Positions 16,319 to 24,587 of a stretch of 64,000 nucleotides of DNA are shown here, one piece after another. Positions within the stretch are counted from its first letter, which is position 1. Every line of letters starts with the position of its first letter. Below the pieces are notes generated by a model that ran no database searches, was not told where the DNA came from, and saw nothing but the letters and a program-made list of their open reading frames with translations. This stretch comes from Ilumatobacteraceae bacterium (GTDB taxonomy: Bacteria; Actinomycetota; Acidimicrobiia; Acidimicrobiales; Ilumatobacteraceae): assembly GCA_018401375.1 (NCBI GenBank), contig JAGYKR010000002.1, positions 1 to 64,000 on the forward strand, written 5' to 3'. The translations under genes were made by a program, and so were the position numbers.

Positions 16319-17160
16319 AGAATCCGTTGCGCCGTCGAGCCGATGCCCAGAGGTCCGATACCGAACCCACCGGGTCTGATCACGCCGGGTCTGATCACGC
16401 CGGGTCTGATCACGCGGGGTCTATGACCTTGACCGAACACCTTGGTGAACTGAGGTCCCGCATCATTCGGTCCGCCCTGGCAGTGGTGGTCTGTGCCGGT
16501 GTGATCCTCGCCTTTTACGACCAAGTCCTGGACCTGCTGTTACGACCGTACCGGAACCTGTGTGACCGTAAGGGGCCAGCTTTTTGTGATGGCCAGATCT
16601 TCATTCTCGACCCAATCGAAGGTTTCTCCACGCGCCTGCGTATCGCAACCTATGGCGGACTACTGCTGGCCCTCCCGATTTTGCTCTGGCAGATCTGGCG
16701 CTTCATTCTGCCCGCTCTAAAAAAGAACGAACGTCGGTATGCGATCCCGTTCATTTTGTCTTCAGTTGTGTTGTTCGCTACCGGGGCGGTGCTCGCCTAC
16801 TTCACCCTAGAAAGAGCACTCGAGTTTTTGATCTCCTGGGCAGGTGAAGACGTCGGCCAAGTGTTCCAGGTCAGTCGCTACATTCGCCTCGTCGGCGTGA
16901 TGTTGGCGGCGTTCGGGATTGGGTTTTTGTTGCCGGTCCTTTTGGTCTTCCTCCAACTCGTGGAAGTGTTGACCCCTCAAGCCCTCCTTGGGGCTTGGAG
17001 ATACGCGATCGTCGGCATTGTGGTGTTGGCGGCCTTCATTACCCCGTCGGGTGACCCGATCTCGCTGGCCATGCTTTCAGTACCGATGACAGTGCTGTAT
17101 TTCGTAGCAGCCTTAATCGGGTGGCTGGTTCAACGTGCCCGGCGGCGGCAAGCGAAATGA
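16315..17160 (+). CDS. tatC: Sec-independent translocase TatC
   Basis: 281 aa polytopic receptor for twin-arginine signal peptides. The conserved start TLTEHLGELRSRI is preceded by about 36 extra residues that contain three Gly-Ser-Asp-His-Ala repeats encoded by a 15-bp tandem repeat. Six hydrophobic segments follow. The overlap with tatB favours the long form; an internal ATG at 16423 would yield the classical N-terminus. The helY ATG overlaps its stop. Confidence 0.93.
   Translation: MKNPLRRRADAQRSDTEPTGSDHAGSDHAGSDHAGSMTLTEHLGELRSRIIRSALAVVVCAGVILAFYDQVLDLLLRPYRNLCDRKGPAFCDGQIFILDPIEGFSTRLRIATYGGLLLALPILLWQIWRFILPALKKNERRYAIPFILSSVVLFATGAVLAYFTLERALEFLISWAGEDVGQVFQVSRYIRLVGVMLAAFGIGFLLPVLLVFLQLVEVLTPQALLGAWRYAIVGIVVLAAFITPSGDPISLAMLSVPMTVLYFVAALIGWLVQRARRRQAK
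16371..16415 (+). repeat. Coding 15-bp tandem repeat in the tatC 5' extension
   Basis: Three identical units CGGGTCTGATCACGC at 16371, 16386 and 16401, followed by a decayed fourth. They encode the Gly-Ser-Asp-His-Ala repeats in the extra N-terminal segment of TatC. Confidence 0.9.
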
Positions 17161-19835
17161 GCAGGATGCGCGCTGAAATCCTCGGTCGATACGACTTCGA
17201 GATGGATCGATTCCAAATCGAGGCGATCGACGCCATCGAGGCAGGCCAGCACGTGATCGTGGCCGCCCCAACCGGTAGCGGCAAGACAGTAGTGGCCGAA
17301 TTCGGGATCGAACGCGCCCATCGGCTCGGAAAGCGAGCCTTTTATACCGCCCCGATCAAGGCTCTCTCTAATCAGAAATATCGAGATCTGGTAGCACTCC
17401 ATGGAGCCGAGTCTGTGGGCCTGCTGACAGGGGACACCACAATTAACCATGGTGCAGGAATTTTGGTGATGACCACCGAGGTACTGCGCAACATGATCTA
17501 TGCCGATGCCGGTTCGCTCAGTGATGTGGGCGCCGTGGTGCTCGATGAGGTGCACTTTTTGCAAGACACATATCGCGGTCCGGTCTGGGAGGAGGTCATC
17601 ATCCACCTTCCCGACCACATCCAACTGATTTGTTTGTCGGCAACTGTCAGCAACCACGCCCAACTGGGCGACTGGGTCCGTGCGGTGCGCGGACCCACCA
17701 GGGTGGTGGTGGAACACAAACGCCCGGTGACCTTAGAGAACTTTTATCTGGTGGGTGACCGCGTCGATCAAGAGTTGCGGATGCTCCCGGTGGTGCTCGA
17801 TGGCCAAGCTAACTCGAGTGGCTTTCGGTATGACCTACGTTCATTGCGCGGTCGCGGACCCCAACGGGACAGTCGCCGAGAACGACGAGTGGTGGAGACC
17901 CCCCATCGAATCGAAACGCTTAAGCTCCTCGGGGATCGCAAGATGTTGCCGGCAATCTGGTTCATCTTCAGCCGCAACCAATGCGACGCTGCGGCCCAAG
18001 CCTGCGTGGACGCTGGGCTGATGCTTACCGATGAAGGCGAACGGGTCCGAATTGCTGCGATCGCTGAGGATCGGCTCGCAGCGTTGAGGACCAGCGACCT
18101 TGAGGTGCTTGGGGTGACAGAGTTCCTCGCTCGACTCCAAGCGGGAATCGCGTCGCATCATGCGGGCTTGTTGCCGGCCTTTAAGGAGGTGGTGGAGGCG
18201 TGTTTTGTTGAGGGACTGATCAAAGTGGTGTTCGCCACCGAAACCCTGGCCGTTGGGATCAATATGCCGGCGCGCACCGTAGTCATCGAGAAACTCACCA
18301 AGTTCACCGGCGACCACCACGAGAGCCTTACCGCCGGGGAATACACGCAACTTACTGGTCGTGCGGGACGCCGTGGTATTGATGAACACGGGTCCGCGGT
18401 GGTCCTTTGGAACCCATTTGTGCAATTCGGTCAGGTCGTGGAACTCGTGCAATCTCGATCTTTCCATCTGCGCTCCGCCTTCCGGCCTACCTACAACATG
18501 GCGGCCAACCTGATCCGGACTCACACTCGCGTTCAGGCCCGACAGGTCCTGTCACTCTCGTTTGCTCAGTTCCAGTCCAATGCAGAAATCCTGCGCTCCC
18601 AGACCCGGCTTCGTCATCTCCGTGATCGTGCCGACGGCCTGCGATCTGAGGCCCAGAGCCCATTCGGTGACCTCGAAGAATATCGGCGCCTGCGAGGGTC
18701 CGATGCCCCCGTGTTGCACGCTGAGGATGCAATTTCCACGGCAATGGCAGCGCTTCGACCCGGTGCTGTGATCCGAATCGATGCCGGCAAACATCACTGT
18801 CCGGCAGTTGTGGTGGCGGTGGCTAACAGACGCAGCGGGGTCAAGATCTCTGTGGTGACACCCGGGGGAGACCTGGTGCGTGTTCACCCCGAGGATTTCA
18901 GTCTTCCGCCGATCGGAGTCGGTGAGGTCCGCCTACCTCCAGTGCACGCGCCAGAGCGCAAGGAGTATCGCCGGGAGGTCTCAAAACGCCTGCGAACCAC
19001 CCGCCTTGACATAGGTAGCACCAAGCGGTCCGGTCATGGGTCTGCGGATACCAGATCACAGCGCAGGCGCGATGACGGGGGAGATGTTTCGGCGATGTTT
19101 GCGTTGCATCCGGTGGAAGGGGACCCGGATCTTGAACATCGACTGCGCACAGCGAAGAAGGCCGATGCGGTGGACCGTGATATCGCACAGTTGATGACCC
19201 GTTTGGATAAGGATCAGCACGGCCTCGCCGTGCAGTTTGACAAGGTGGTTGGTGTTCTGGCGGACCTCGGATACGTGGATCTAGAACAGTGGTCCTTGAA
19301 CCCAGCTGGGGAGATCCTCTCCCACATCTTCCACGAGTCCGATCTGTTGATCGCTGAGTGCCTGCGAACCGGGCTCTTCGAAGGCCTCTCGGCCGCCGAA
19401 ATGGCCTGTTTGGTGTCGATGTTTGTCTACGAACATCGAAGCCCCGACGATCCGCCATCACCGTGGTTCCCCAACGACGATGTGCGCCAAAGAGCCGAGA
19501 AGGTCCTCCAGATCAGCTCGCGTCTCGCAGCCCTGGAAACGGTCAACGGCATTTCCCCACATCGACCGCCCGATCCGACCTTCGCAGCCGTGGCCTACGC
19601 GTGGGTGGCCGGGGACGGTTTCGCTGAACTCGTTCAGGCAGAAGACTTGACCGGCGGCGATTTCGTTCGCACCATCAAGCAACTGATCGACGTGTTAACC
19701 CAGATCGGGCGTAACGCCACCGATCCCGCTACGCGGTCGGCCGCTCTATCGGCAGCAGAGGCCGCTCATCGAGGGGTGATCGCCGACGCTGCCGTGATAG
19801 CGGTTTCTGCACCGGAGGAAACTGAGAGTTCATGA
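17157..19835 (+). CDS. helY: Ski2-like DExH RNA helicase HelY
   Basis: 892 aa. The helicase core has motif I APTGSGKT (about residues 37-44), motif II DEVH and motif VI QLTGRAGRRGID. A C-terminal DSHCT-type region follows. This gene is next to tatC in mycobacteria too, and the function there is inferred as RNA unwinding or turnover. The ORF is open from 17121, but the ATG at 17157 overlaps the tatC stop and is the sensible start. A long basic insert of low complexity lies around residues 600-650. Confidence 0.92.
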   Translation: MSRMRAEILGRYDFEMDRFQIEAIDAIEAGQHVIVAAPTGSGKTVVAEFGIERAHRLGKRAFYTAPIKALSNQKYRDLVALHGAESVGLLTGDTTINHGAGILVMTTEVLRNMIYADAGSLSDVGAVVLDEVHFLQDTYRGPVWEEVIIHLPDHIQLICLSATVSNHAQLGDWVRAVRGPTRVVVEHKRPVTLENFYLVGDRVDQELRMLPVVLDGQANSSGFRYDLRSLRGRGPQRDSRRERRVVETPHRIETLKLLGDRKMLPAIWFIFSRNQCDAAAQACVDAGLMLTDEGERVRIAAIAEDRLAALRTSDLEVLGVTEFLARLQAGIASHHAGLLPAFKEVVEACFVEGLIKVVFATETLAVGINMPARTVVIEKLTKFTGDHHESLTAGEYTQLTGRAGRRGIDEHGSAVVLWNPFVQFGQVVELVQSRSFHLRSAFRPTYNMAANLIRTHTRVQARQVLSLSFAQFQSNAEILRSQTRLRHLRDRADGLRSEAQSPFGDLEEYRRLRGSDAPVLHAEDAISTAMAALRPGAVIRIDAGKHHCPAVVVAVANRRSGVKISVVTPGGDLVRVHPEDFSLPPIGVGEVRLPPVHAPERKEYRREVSKRLRTTRLDIGSTKRSGHGSADTRSQRRRDDGGDVSAMFALHPVEGDPDLEHRLRTAKKADAVDRDIAQLMTRLDKDQHGLAVQFDKVVGVLADLGYVDLEQWSLNPAGEILSHIFHESDLLIAECLRTGLFEGLSAAEMACLVSMFVYEHRSPDDPPSPWFPNDDVRQRAEKVLQISSRLAALETVNGISPHRPPDPTFAAVAYAWVAGDGFAELVQAEDLTGGDFVRTIKQLIDVLTQIGRNATDPATRSAALSAAEAAHRGVIADAAVIAVSAPEETESS

Positions 19836-20428
19836 GTCTTCGGCCCGGTCAGGAATGGGGAGAGGCCATCTCGGATCCGATCGATCCGGTCTGTCTCGCT
19901 GGGGACCGTGAACTCGCCCAGTCCCTCCAGGATCTCCACGTTGGATATCGGTGCGTCACCGGTGGTGATCTGGCTCGAACCATTGGCTCGCACCGACCAC
20001 GACACCCCGAGTCATCCTGGCGGCGCATCCCGATTGATCGCATCGAGATCTCCACTGAGCACGGCAGCACCACTGCGGTGGCCCACGTGGTCCTGAGGCG
20101 GTCGTGGTGGACGGGGGCTGTGGTAGTGATCTGTAACGCCGAGTTTCTCGGAACTTGGGATGTGGCACCGCGAGCTCATCCCGGTGACGGGCTCCTCGAC
20201 GTCATTGAAATGTCGGAGCTGATGTCCCCACGTGCTCGATTCCAGGCCTGGCGACGGGTCCGGTCAGGGACCCATTTACCCCATCCCAACCTGCGTTCCC
20301 GGCAAGTAGAGAGTGCCTCGTGGGAGTTCCGGCGCCCCATCAAAGTGATGGTCGACGGACACCGTTGGGGTCGTGCCACACAGGTCTCGATCGGAGTTCG
20401 ACCCGGAGATTTTGATCTCTACGTCTGA
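19832..20428 (+). CDS. Diacylglycerol kinase/YegS C-terminal-like protein
   Basis: 198 aa, overlapping helY by 4 nt. The pattern AHPGDGLLDVIEM, then SWEFRRPIKVMVDGHRWG, resembles the C-terminal beta-sandwich domain of lipid kinases of the DAGK/YegS family. The N-terminal nucleotide-binding domain (GGDGT motif) is absent. It is therefore unlikely to be an active kinase by itself. The resemblance is by eye and moderate. Confidence 0.55.
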   Translation: MSLRPGQEWGEAISDPIDPVCLAGDRELAQSLQDLHVGYRCVTGGDLARTIGSHRPRHPESSWRRIPIDRIEISTEHGSTTAVAHVVLRRSWWTGAVVVICNAEFLGTWDVAPRAHPGDGLLDVIEMSELMSPRARFQAWRRVRSGTHLPHPNLRSRQVESASWEFRRPIKVMVDGHRWGRATQVSIGVRPGDFDLYV

Positions 20429-20482
20429 AAACCCCAGTGAGTGATCGGCCGTGGGATCCCTCAGGTGTGGGTGTCAGGCATC

Positions 20483-20488
20483 TACGAT
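20483..20488 (+). promoter_or_regulatory. TACGAT -10 of the ThyX-like gene
   Basis: TACGAT ends 8 nt before the GTG start at 20497. There is no Shine-Dalgarno between them. Confidence 0.5.
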
Positions 20489-20496
20489 AGGCGGTC

Positions 20497-22104
20497 GTGA
20501 CTGTCTATGTGCCTGAGGAATTCACCCCCCACGAGGCGGATATTCTTCGTCGCTACTTCACCAACCTGGATGGCCCCGTCTTCGCTCTAGTGAACTTGCC
20601 CGAGGTAGTCAAGGGCGCATTGTTCGCCCGCTACAGCCGCAGTTCAAAGAGTTTGCGGCGATTGTTTCTCGACGAATTCGTCGGGGATCTCGATATTGAA
20701 GGGGACCAGACGATCGACGCCACCATTGGGCTGGTGCGTGCCGAAGAACTCTACGAGAAGGTGTTCTTTGAGTATGGAGATGACTCGGTAGCGCAGCTCG
20801 GAGGGGTGCATCTCGCTTGTGAGCAAGCCTCGAATCTGCTGACCAAGATCCTCGAGTGGGGTCGTTTGATGAGCTACCTCGAGCAGAGCACTCGGTACAT
20901 CGCCTATGACAACCGCCTGGGAGGGCGGTATCGGTTCCACCGTGATCCTGAGGTGCTCGCTAGCCCGCTTGGCACCCGCTACGTGGGTGACATGGACCGA
21001 ATGTTTGATGCCTACTCAGAGATCACCACCGGCCTCACTGAATATGTTCGCTCCATCGTGCCTCAAGGGCCCAGCGATTCTGATTTCATCTACCGTCAGG
21101 CCACGCGAGCCAAAGCTCTCGACGCAAGCCGAGGCCTACTGCCGGCAGCAGCGCTCTCCAATGTCGGTATCTACGGGAGCGGCCAGGCCTTTGAGATGAT
21201 GCTGATCCGCATGCGGGCCCATCCCTTACCGGAGGCCCGCTCGTATGCGGACCTCATGCTGACCGAACTCCGCAAAGTGATCCCTAGTTTTTTGAAGAGG
21301 GTGGACATCGCTGATCGCGGTGGCCGCTGGACCCGCTACTTCGAAGACAACCATCTGGCCACCAAATCCCTTGTGGATTCCCTGCTCGGTGCCGAGCAAC
21401 CGAATCCCACCGATCTCGGGGTCACCCTCACCGATTGGGACCCCGAAGCCGAAGACAAATTGCTCGCAGCCATCTGCTACCCGCATTCTCATCTGTCGGA
21501 AACGCAGTTGATGTATAAGGTGGCCAATCTCGGAACCGATGAGCGCATGGCCTTGATCGCGGCCTATGTCGGAGATCGCTCTAACCGCCGCCACAAGCCC
21601 GGTCGGGCCTTTGAGCGTGTTGACTACCGATTCGACGTTCTGAGTGACTACGGCGCCTTCCGGGACATGCAGCGTCACCGCATCTTGACCATCGAGTGGC
21701 AAAAGCTCGCCCCGCTCCACGGCTACGTTCGTCCCGAACTGGTTGATGAGGCCGGATTTGGTCCCGCTTTTGATCAAGCGATGGAACGCTCGGCGCGACT
21801 CCATGATGCCCTCGCTGACTCCTTTCCCCAGCAGGCTTCCTATGCGATCGCAATGGCATATCGCTTGCGCTACGTGATGCAGTTCAACGCTCGTGAGGCC
21901 ATACATATGTTGGAGTTACGGTCTTCCAGTCAGGGCCACCCCTCCTATCGCCGAGTGGCCCTCGAAATGCATCGTGAGATCGCCGAGAAGGCCGGTCACA
22001 CAGCGATCGCGAATGCGATGACGCATATGACTACCGAGGCCCCGGAGCTAGAGCGCCTCGAGGCCGAGAGGCGTGCCGAGTCTCGCCGTCAGGTCCTTGA
22101 CTGA
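20497..22104 (+). CDS. Double-length ThyX-like (FAD-dependent thymidylate synthase family) protein
   Basis: 535 aa, about twice the 220-250 aa of ordinary ThyX. The first half has the EQSTRYIAYD part of the ThyX signature (Glu129 onward), but its RHR triplet is replaced by an EWGR-like sequence. The second half has RHR (393-395) in a QRHRILTIEWQ context but lacks the Ser-x-x-Tyr part; an MLELRSSSQGHPSYR stretch follows near residue 475. This suggests an internal duplication with complementary loss of motifs. Whether it makes dTMP or does another flavin reaction is unknown; no folate neighbour helps. Confidence 0.75.
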   Translation: MTVYVPEEFTPHEADILRRYFTNLDGPVFALVNLPEVVKGALFARYSRSSKSLRRLFLDEFVGDLDIEGDQTIDATIGLVRAEELYEKVFFEYGDDSVAQLGGVHLACEQASNLLTKILEWGRLMSYLEQSTRYIAYDNRLGGRYRFHRDPEVLASPLGTRYVGDMDRMFDAYSEITTGLTEYVRSIVPQGPSDSDFIYRQATRAKALDASRGLLPAAALSNVGIYGSGQAFEMMLIRMRAHPLPEARSYADLMLTELRKVIPSFLKRVDIADRGGRWTRYFEDNHLATKSLVDSLLGAEQPNPTDLGVTLTDWDPEAEDKLLAAICYPHSHLSETQLMYKVANLGTDERMALIAAYVGDRSNRRHKPGRAFERVDYRFDVLSDYGAFRDMQRHRILTIEWQKLAPLHGYVRPELVDEAGFGPAFDQAMERSARLHDALADSFPQQASYAIAMAYRLRYVMQFNAREAIHMLELRSSSQGHPSYRRVALEMHREIAEKAGHTAIANAMTHMTTEAPELERLEAERRAESRRQVLD

Positions 22105-22211
22105 TCCGAATCCGTATCTAACCACTTCACAGACACAGGGTTTCAGACGGATTTGAATGACAATGTGCCGGTTGTCACAGCTTTCGGCAGTGGGTTGGCT
22201 TAGTTACCTTC

Positions 22212-22217
22212 TATGAT
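22212..22217 (+). promoter_or_regulatory. TATGAT -10 upstream of the acidic protein gene
   Basis: A near-consensus -10 lies 35 nt before the ATG at 22253. A GGTTGGAG ribosome-binding site follows 5 nt before the start, so this message should have a leader. No good -35 was found. Confidence 0.4.
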
Positions 22218-22252
22218 CCGGCGCGGGAGTAGTACTAAAGGTTGGAGATCTA

Positions 22253-22759
22253 ATGGCCGAGGATGACGATGTGATCGACCCCGAAGAAGAAGTGGTGGAA
22301 GAGGACGAACTCGAGTCCGACGATCTCGAGGCACCTGACCACGAAGATGACCTCGATGAAGATGTCGTCGACGACCTTGACGATGACGCGCTCGATGATG
22401 CGGTGGTCGCAGACGAGGAAGAAGAAGAAGAAGAAGACGAAGACGACGTCCCGGCGACGACCACTCGACGTCGGGTCCGAGCAGGCGAGGAAGAAGAAGA
22501 GGACGACGATGACATCGTGTCCCCTGACGACGTGGAGGCTGACCTCGATCGGATCTTGAAGGATCGCATGGTCGCAAGCGATGAGGAAGCCGAACAAGAA
22601 GATGAAGATGACGTCGTCGAGGAGCGCACCGACCCAGGTGACCGACTACAACCGAAGCGCCCCGACGAGACATTGTGCAGCAGTTGCTTCTTGTTGGTTC
22701 GTTCCACTGCTCCCGGTTGTCCCGTGGCCGACGACGATTGCCCGATTTTTACATCATGA
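22253..22759 (+). CDS. Very acidic protein with C-terminal zinc-ribbon (DUF4193-like)
   Basis: 168 aa. Residues 1-125 are mostly Asp and Glu with a few Arg, predicted disordered. The C-terminus has C142-x2-C145-x10-C156-x6-C163 in a CSSCFLLV context, resembling the actinobacterial DUF4193 family, which is usually shorter (about 100 aa). Role unknown; a zinc-binding, highly charged protein could bind basic proteins or RNA polymerase (inference). A clear GGAG site precedes the ATG. It overlaps the next gene by 4 nt. Confidence 0.78.
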   Translation: MAEDDDVIDPEEEVVEEDELESDDLEAPDHEDDLDEDVVDDLDDDALDDAVVADEEEEEEEDEDDVPATTTRRRVRAGEEEEEDDDDIVSPDDVEADLDRILKDRMVASDEEAEQEDEDDVVEERTDPGDRLQPKRPDETLCSSCFLLVRSTAPGCPVADDDCPIFTS

Positions 22760-23328
22760 ACTCATTCGAAGCCGAACTGCGAGACATTGCTGTGTATGCG
22801 CCGATCGGCCTCGCAGCATTGTGCGTTGAGAAAGTTCTTCCTGTTCTGAAAGAGGAGTCCGCCAATCTGCGTCAGCAGCTCCCAGCGGCTCGCTTCATCG
22901 GCCAGATGGCCACCCAGCAGGCGAAGATTCAACTCCGGAACCGTCGTGATCTGGGACAGGAACAGCTGACGTCTTTGTTGGAGATGGGCAATTCTGTCAT
23001 GACACAATTCGCTGGGTGGTCCCAGTGCGGAGCAAAGGGGAGTGGTTCGGCCGCACAATCCGCACCCAGCTCTGCCGGAGGAGAACCAGGGACTTCGACC
23101 ATGGTGCCCCCGGAATCCATCGTTGATAAGTCTGACCCTTCGGCGCCAACTATCCCTCCCGTGGAACTTCGGGCGATCGAGGGATACGACAACTTGTCGG
23201 CCCCGCAGATCATCAGTTTGCTCGAGGAACTCAGCGTTCTGGAACGTGAAGAGGTTGAGGCCTACGAACGTGCCAATCGTCAACGTCGCACGATTTTGAA
23301 CCGGATTGTGCAGTTGCGCACTGTCTGA
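22756..23328 (+). CDS. Hypothetical protein, lipid-droplet-associated-protein-like C-terminus
   Basis: 190 aa. The N-terminal half has a helical, partly hydrophobic stretch. A Ser/Gly/Pro-rich linker (about residues 95-135) leads to a charged helical C-terminus (YDNLSAPQIISLLEELS and onward), a pattern seen in actinobacterial proteins annotated as lipid-droplet associated. The ATG at 22756 overlaps the acidic protein's stop. The family link is tentative. Confidence 0.6.
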   Translation: MNSFEAELRDIAVYAPIGLAALCVEKVLPVLKEESANLRQQLPAARFIGQMATQQAKIQLRNRRDLGQEQLTSLLEMGNSVMTQFAGWSQCGAKGSGSAAQSAPSSAGGEPGTSTMVPPESIVDKSDPSAPTIPPVELRAIEGYDNLSAPQIISLLEELSVLEREEVEAYERANRQRRTILNRIVQLRTV

Positions 23329-23765
23329 TGGTCGAACCGGAGATCCGCCTCGCACGTTCAGAAGACATCGATGAACTTTCCTTGCTTGAGCGGCAATCGC
23401 GAGACCACCTCCGGGACCAACGTGGTGGAGTTCGCTGGTTAGAGGAGCATCCACCGGCTGAGTGGACCGACCTCGTTACCCGAGGGAACGTGACCGTAGC
23501 CACTCTCGATGACGTGGTCCTCGGTTACCTCGTCTGTGAGTCGGTGCACACCGGTGTAGCCCTCATCCGCCAGGTCTACGTGGAACCTGAGGCCCGGGGG
23601 ATCGGGTGTGGGGACGGCATGATGGCTGCAGCCATCGAACAGGCTCGCTCCACCCAACACCAGTTTCTCGAGGGGGAGGCCCTACCCGGTGATCGTGAGA
23701 CGAAAAACCTCTACGAACGAGCCGGCATTACGGCTCGTTTGATTACCGTGTCCACGAGACTCTAA
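23328..23765 (+). CDS. GNAT-family N-acetyltransferase
   Basis: 145 aa. The acetyl-CoA binding region IRQVYVEPEARGIGCGDGMMAAAIEQA contains the R/Q-x-x-G-x-G/A pattern of the fold, with the late motif NLYERAGI. The substrate cannot be told. It starts on the TGATG overlap with the preceding gene, so the three genes from 22253 form one operon. Confidence 0.85.
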   Translation: MVEPEIRLARSEDIDELSLLERQSRDHLRDQRGGVRWLEEHPPAEWTDLVTRGNVTVATLDDVVLGYLVCESVHTGVALIRQVYVEPEARGIGCGDGMMAAAIEQARSTQHQFLEGEALPGDRETKNLYERAGITARLITVSTRL

Positions 23766-23777
23766 ATCACTGGTTAT

Positions 23778-24587
23778 TCAGCGGCCCTTCCACACAGGTG
23801 GTCGCTTTTCGATGAAGGCAGTGAGACCTTCATGCAGATCCTCGGAGTTAATCATCTGGAGCGACGCCGCATCTGACATTGCACGCAAATCGGCATCGCT
23901 AGCGTCATCGGAAGCGAGCACTACGGCCCGACTCGCCCACACCGCAAGGGGCGCATTTTGGGCGATCGCTTCAGCAAGATCTAGAGCGCCCCTCAAAGCG
24001 TCTCCTGCTGGCGTCAATCTTCCGACGAGACCGAGCTGGTACGCCCGCTCCGCAGTGATCGGCTCGCCAGTCAAAATCGCCTCCATCGCAGCAGCCCGAC
24101 CGATCGCCCTTGGCAAGCGGTACAGGCCCCCCGCAGCGGCAACGAGGTTGCGCTTGACCTCAGCGAGACCGAAGCTCGCCTGCTCTGAGGCGACCACCAG
24201 ATCGCAGGCCAAGACCAGTTCGCAGCCGCCAGCGGTGGCCAAACCATCCACAGCGGCGATCATCGGCTTGCGACGCTCCCGGTAGACAAAACCGGCAAAA
24301 CCGCCACGAGCCGTCGTCGAGGCTCGGGCCTCTCCGCTATTCAGCGCCTTGAGGTCCATACCTGCGCAAAACACCGGCCGGTCTTGACCAACCGTATTTG
24401 CGGTCAGGATTCCCACCCAGACCGAATCATCAGATTCCATTTCATCGACGGCGGCCTCAAGCCCTGTTGCGATCGCGCCGTTGACAGCGTTGCGAGCCTC
24501 GGGACGATCAAGGGTGATGATCGCCACGTGACCTTCTGTGCGGTAACGAACAGCCTCCGACATCTGGCGCTCTGGTGACTCAGTCAT
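23778..24587 (-). CDS. Enoyl-CoA hydratase/isomerase family protein
   Basis: 269 aa crotonase-fold enzyme. The oxyanion-hole regions are ARNAVN with CAGMDLKAL, and GGCELVLACDLVVASEQASFG. The Glu of the second catalytic position is in FGLAEVKRNLVAAAGG. It probably hydrates or isomerises 2-enoyl-CoA esters in fatty-acid or related breakdown. The ATG at 24587 overlaps the stop of the upstream gene by 8 nt; a second in-frame ATG lies at 24563. Confidence 0.88.
   Translation of the reverse strand: MTESPERQMSEAVRYRTEGHVAIITLDRPEARNAVNGAIATGLEAAVDEMESDDSVWVGILTANTVGQDRPVFCAGMDLKALNSGEARASTTARGGFAGFVYRERRKPMIAAVDGLATAGGCELVLACDLVVASEQASFGLAEVKRNLVAAAGGLYRLPRAIGRAAAMEAILTGEPITAERAYQLGLVGRLTPAGDALRGALDLAEAIAQNAPLAVWASRAVVLASDDASDADLRAMSDAASLQMINSEDLHEGLTAFIEKRPPVWKGR

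Noticed and set aside
22200-22707. Three Ser-, Arg- or Val-rich frames on the minus strand
   Set aside because: They are the complement of the Asp/Glu-rich acidic gene, whose low-complexity codons leave all frames open.
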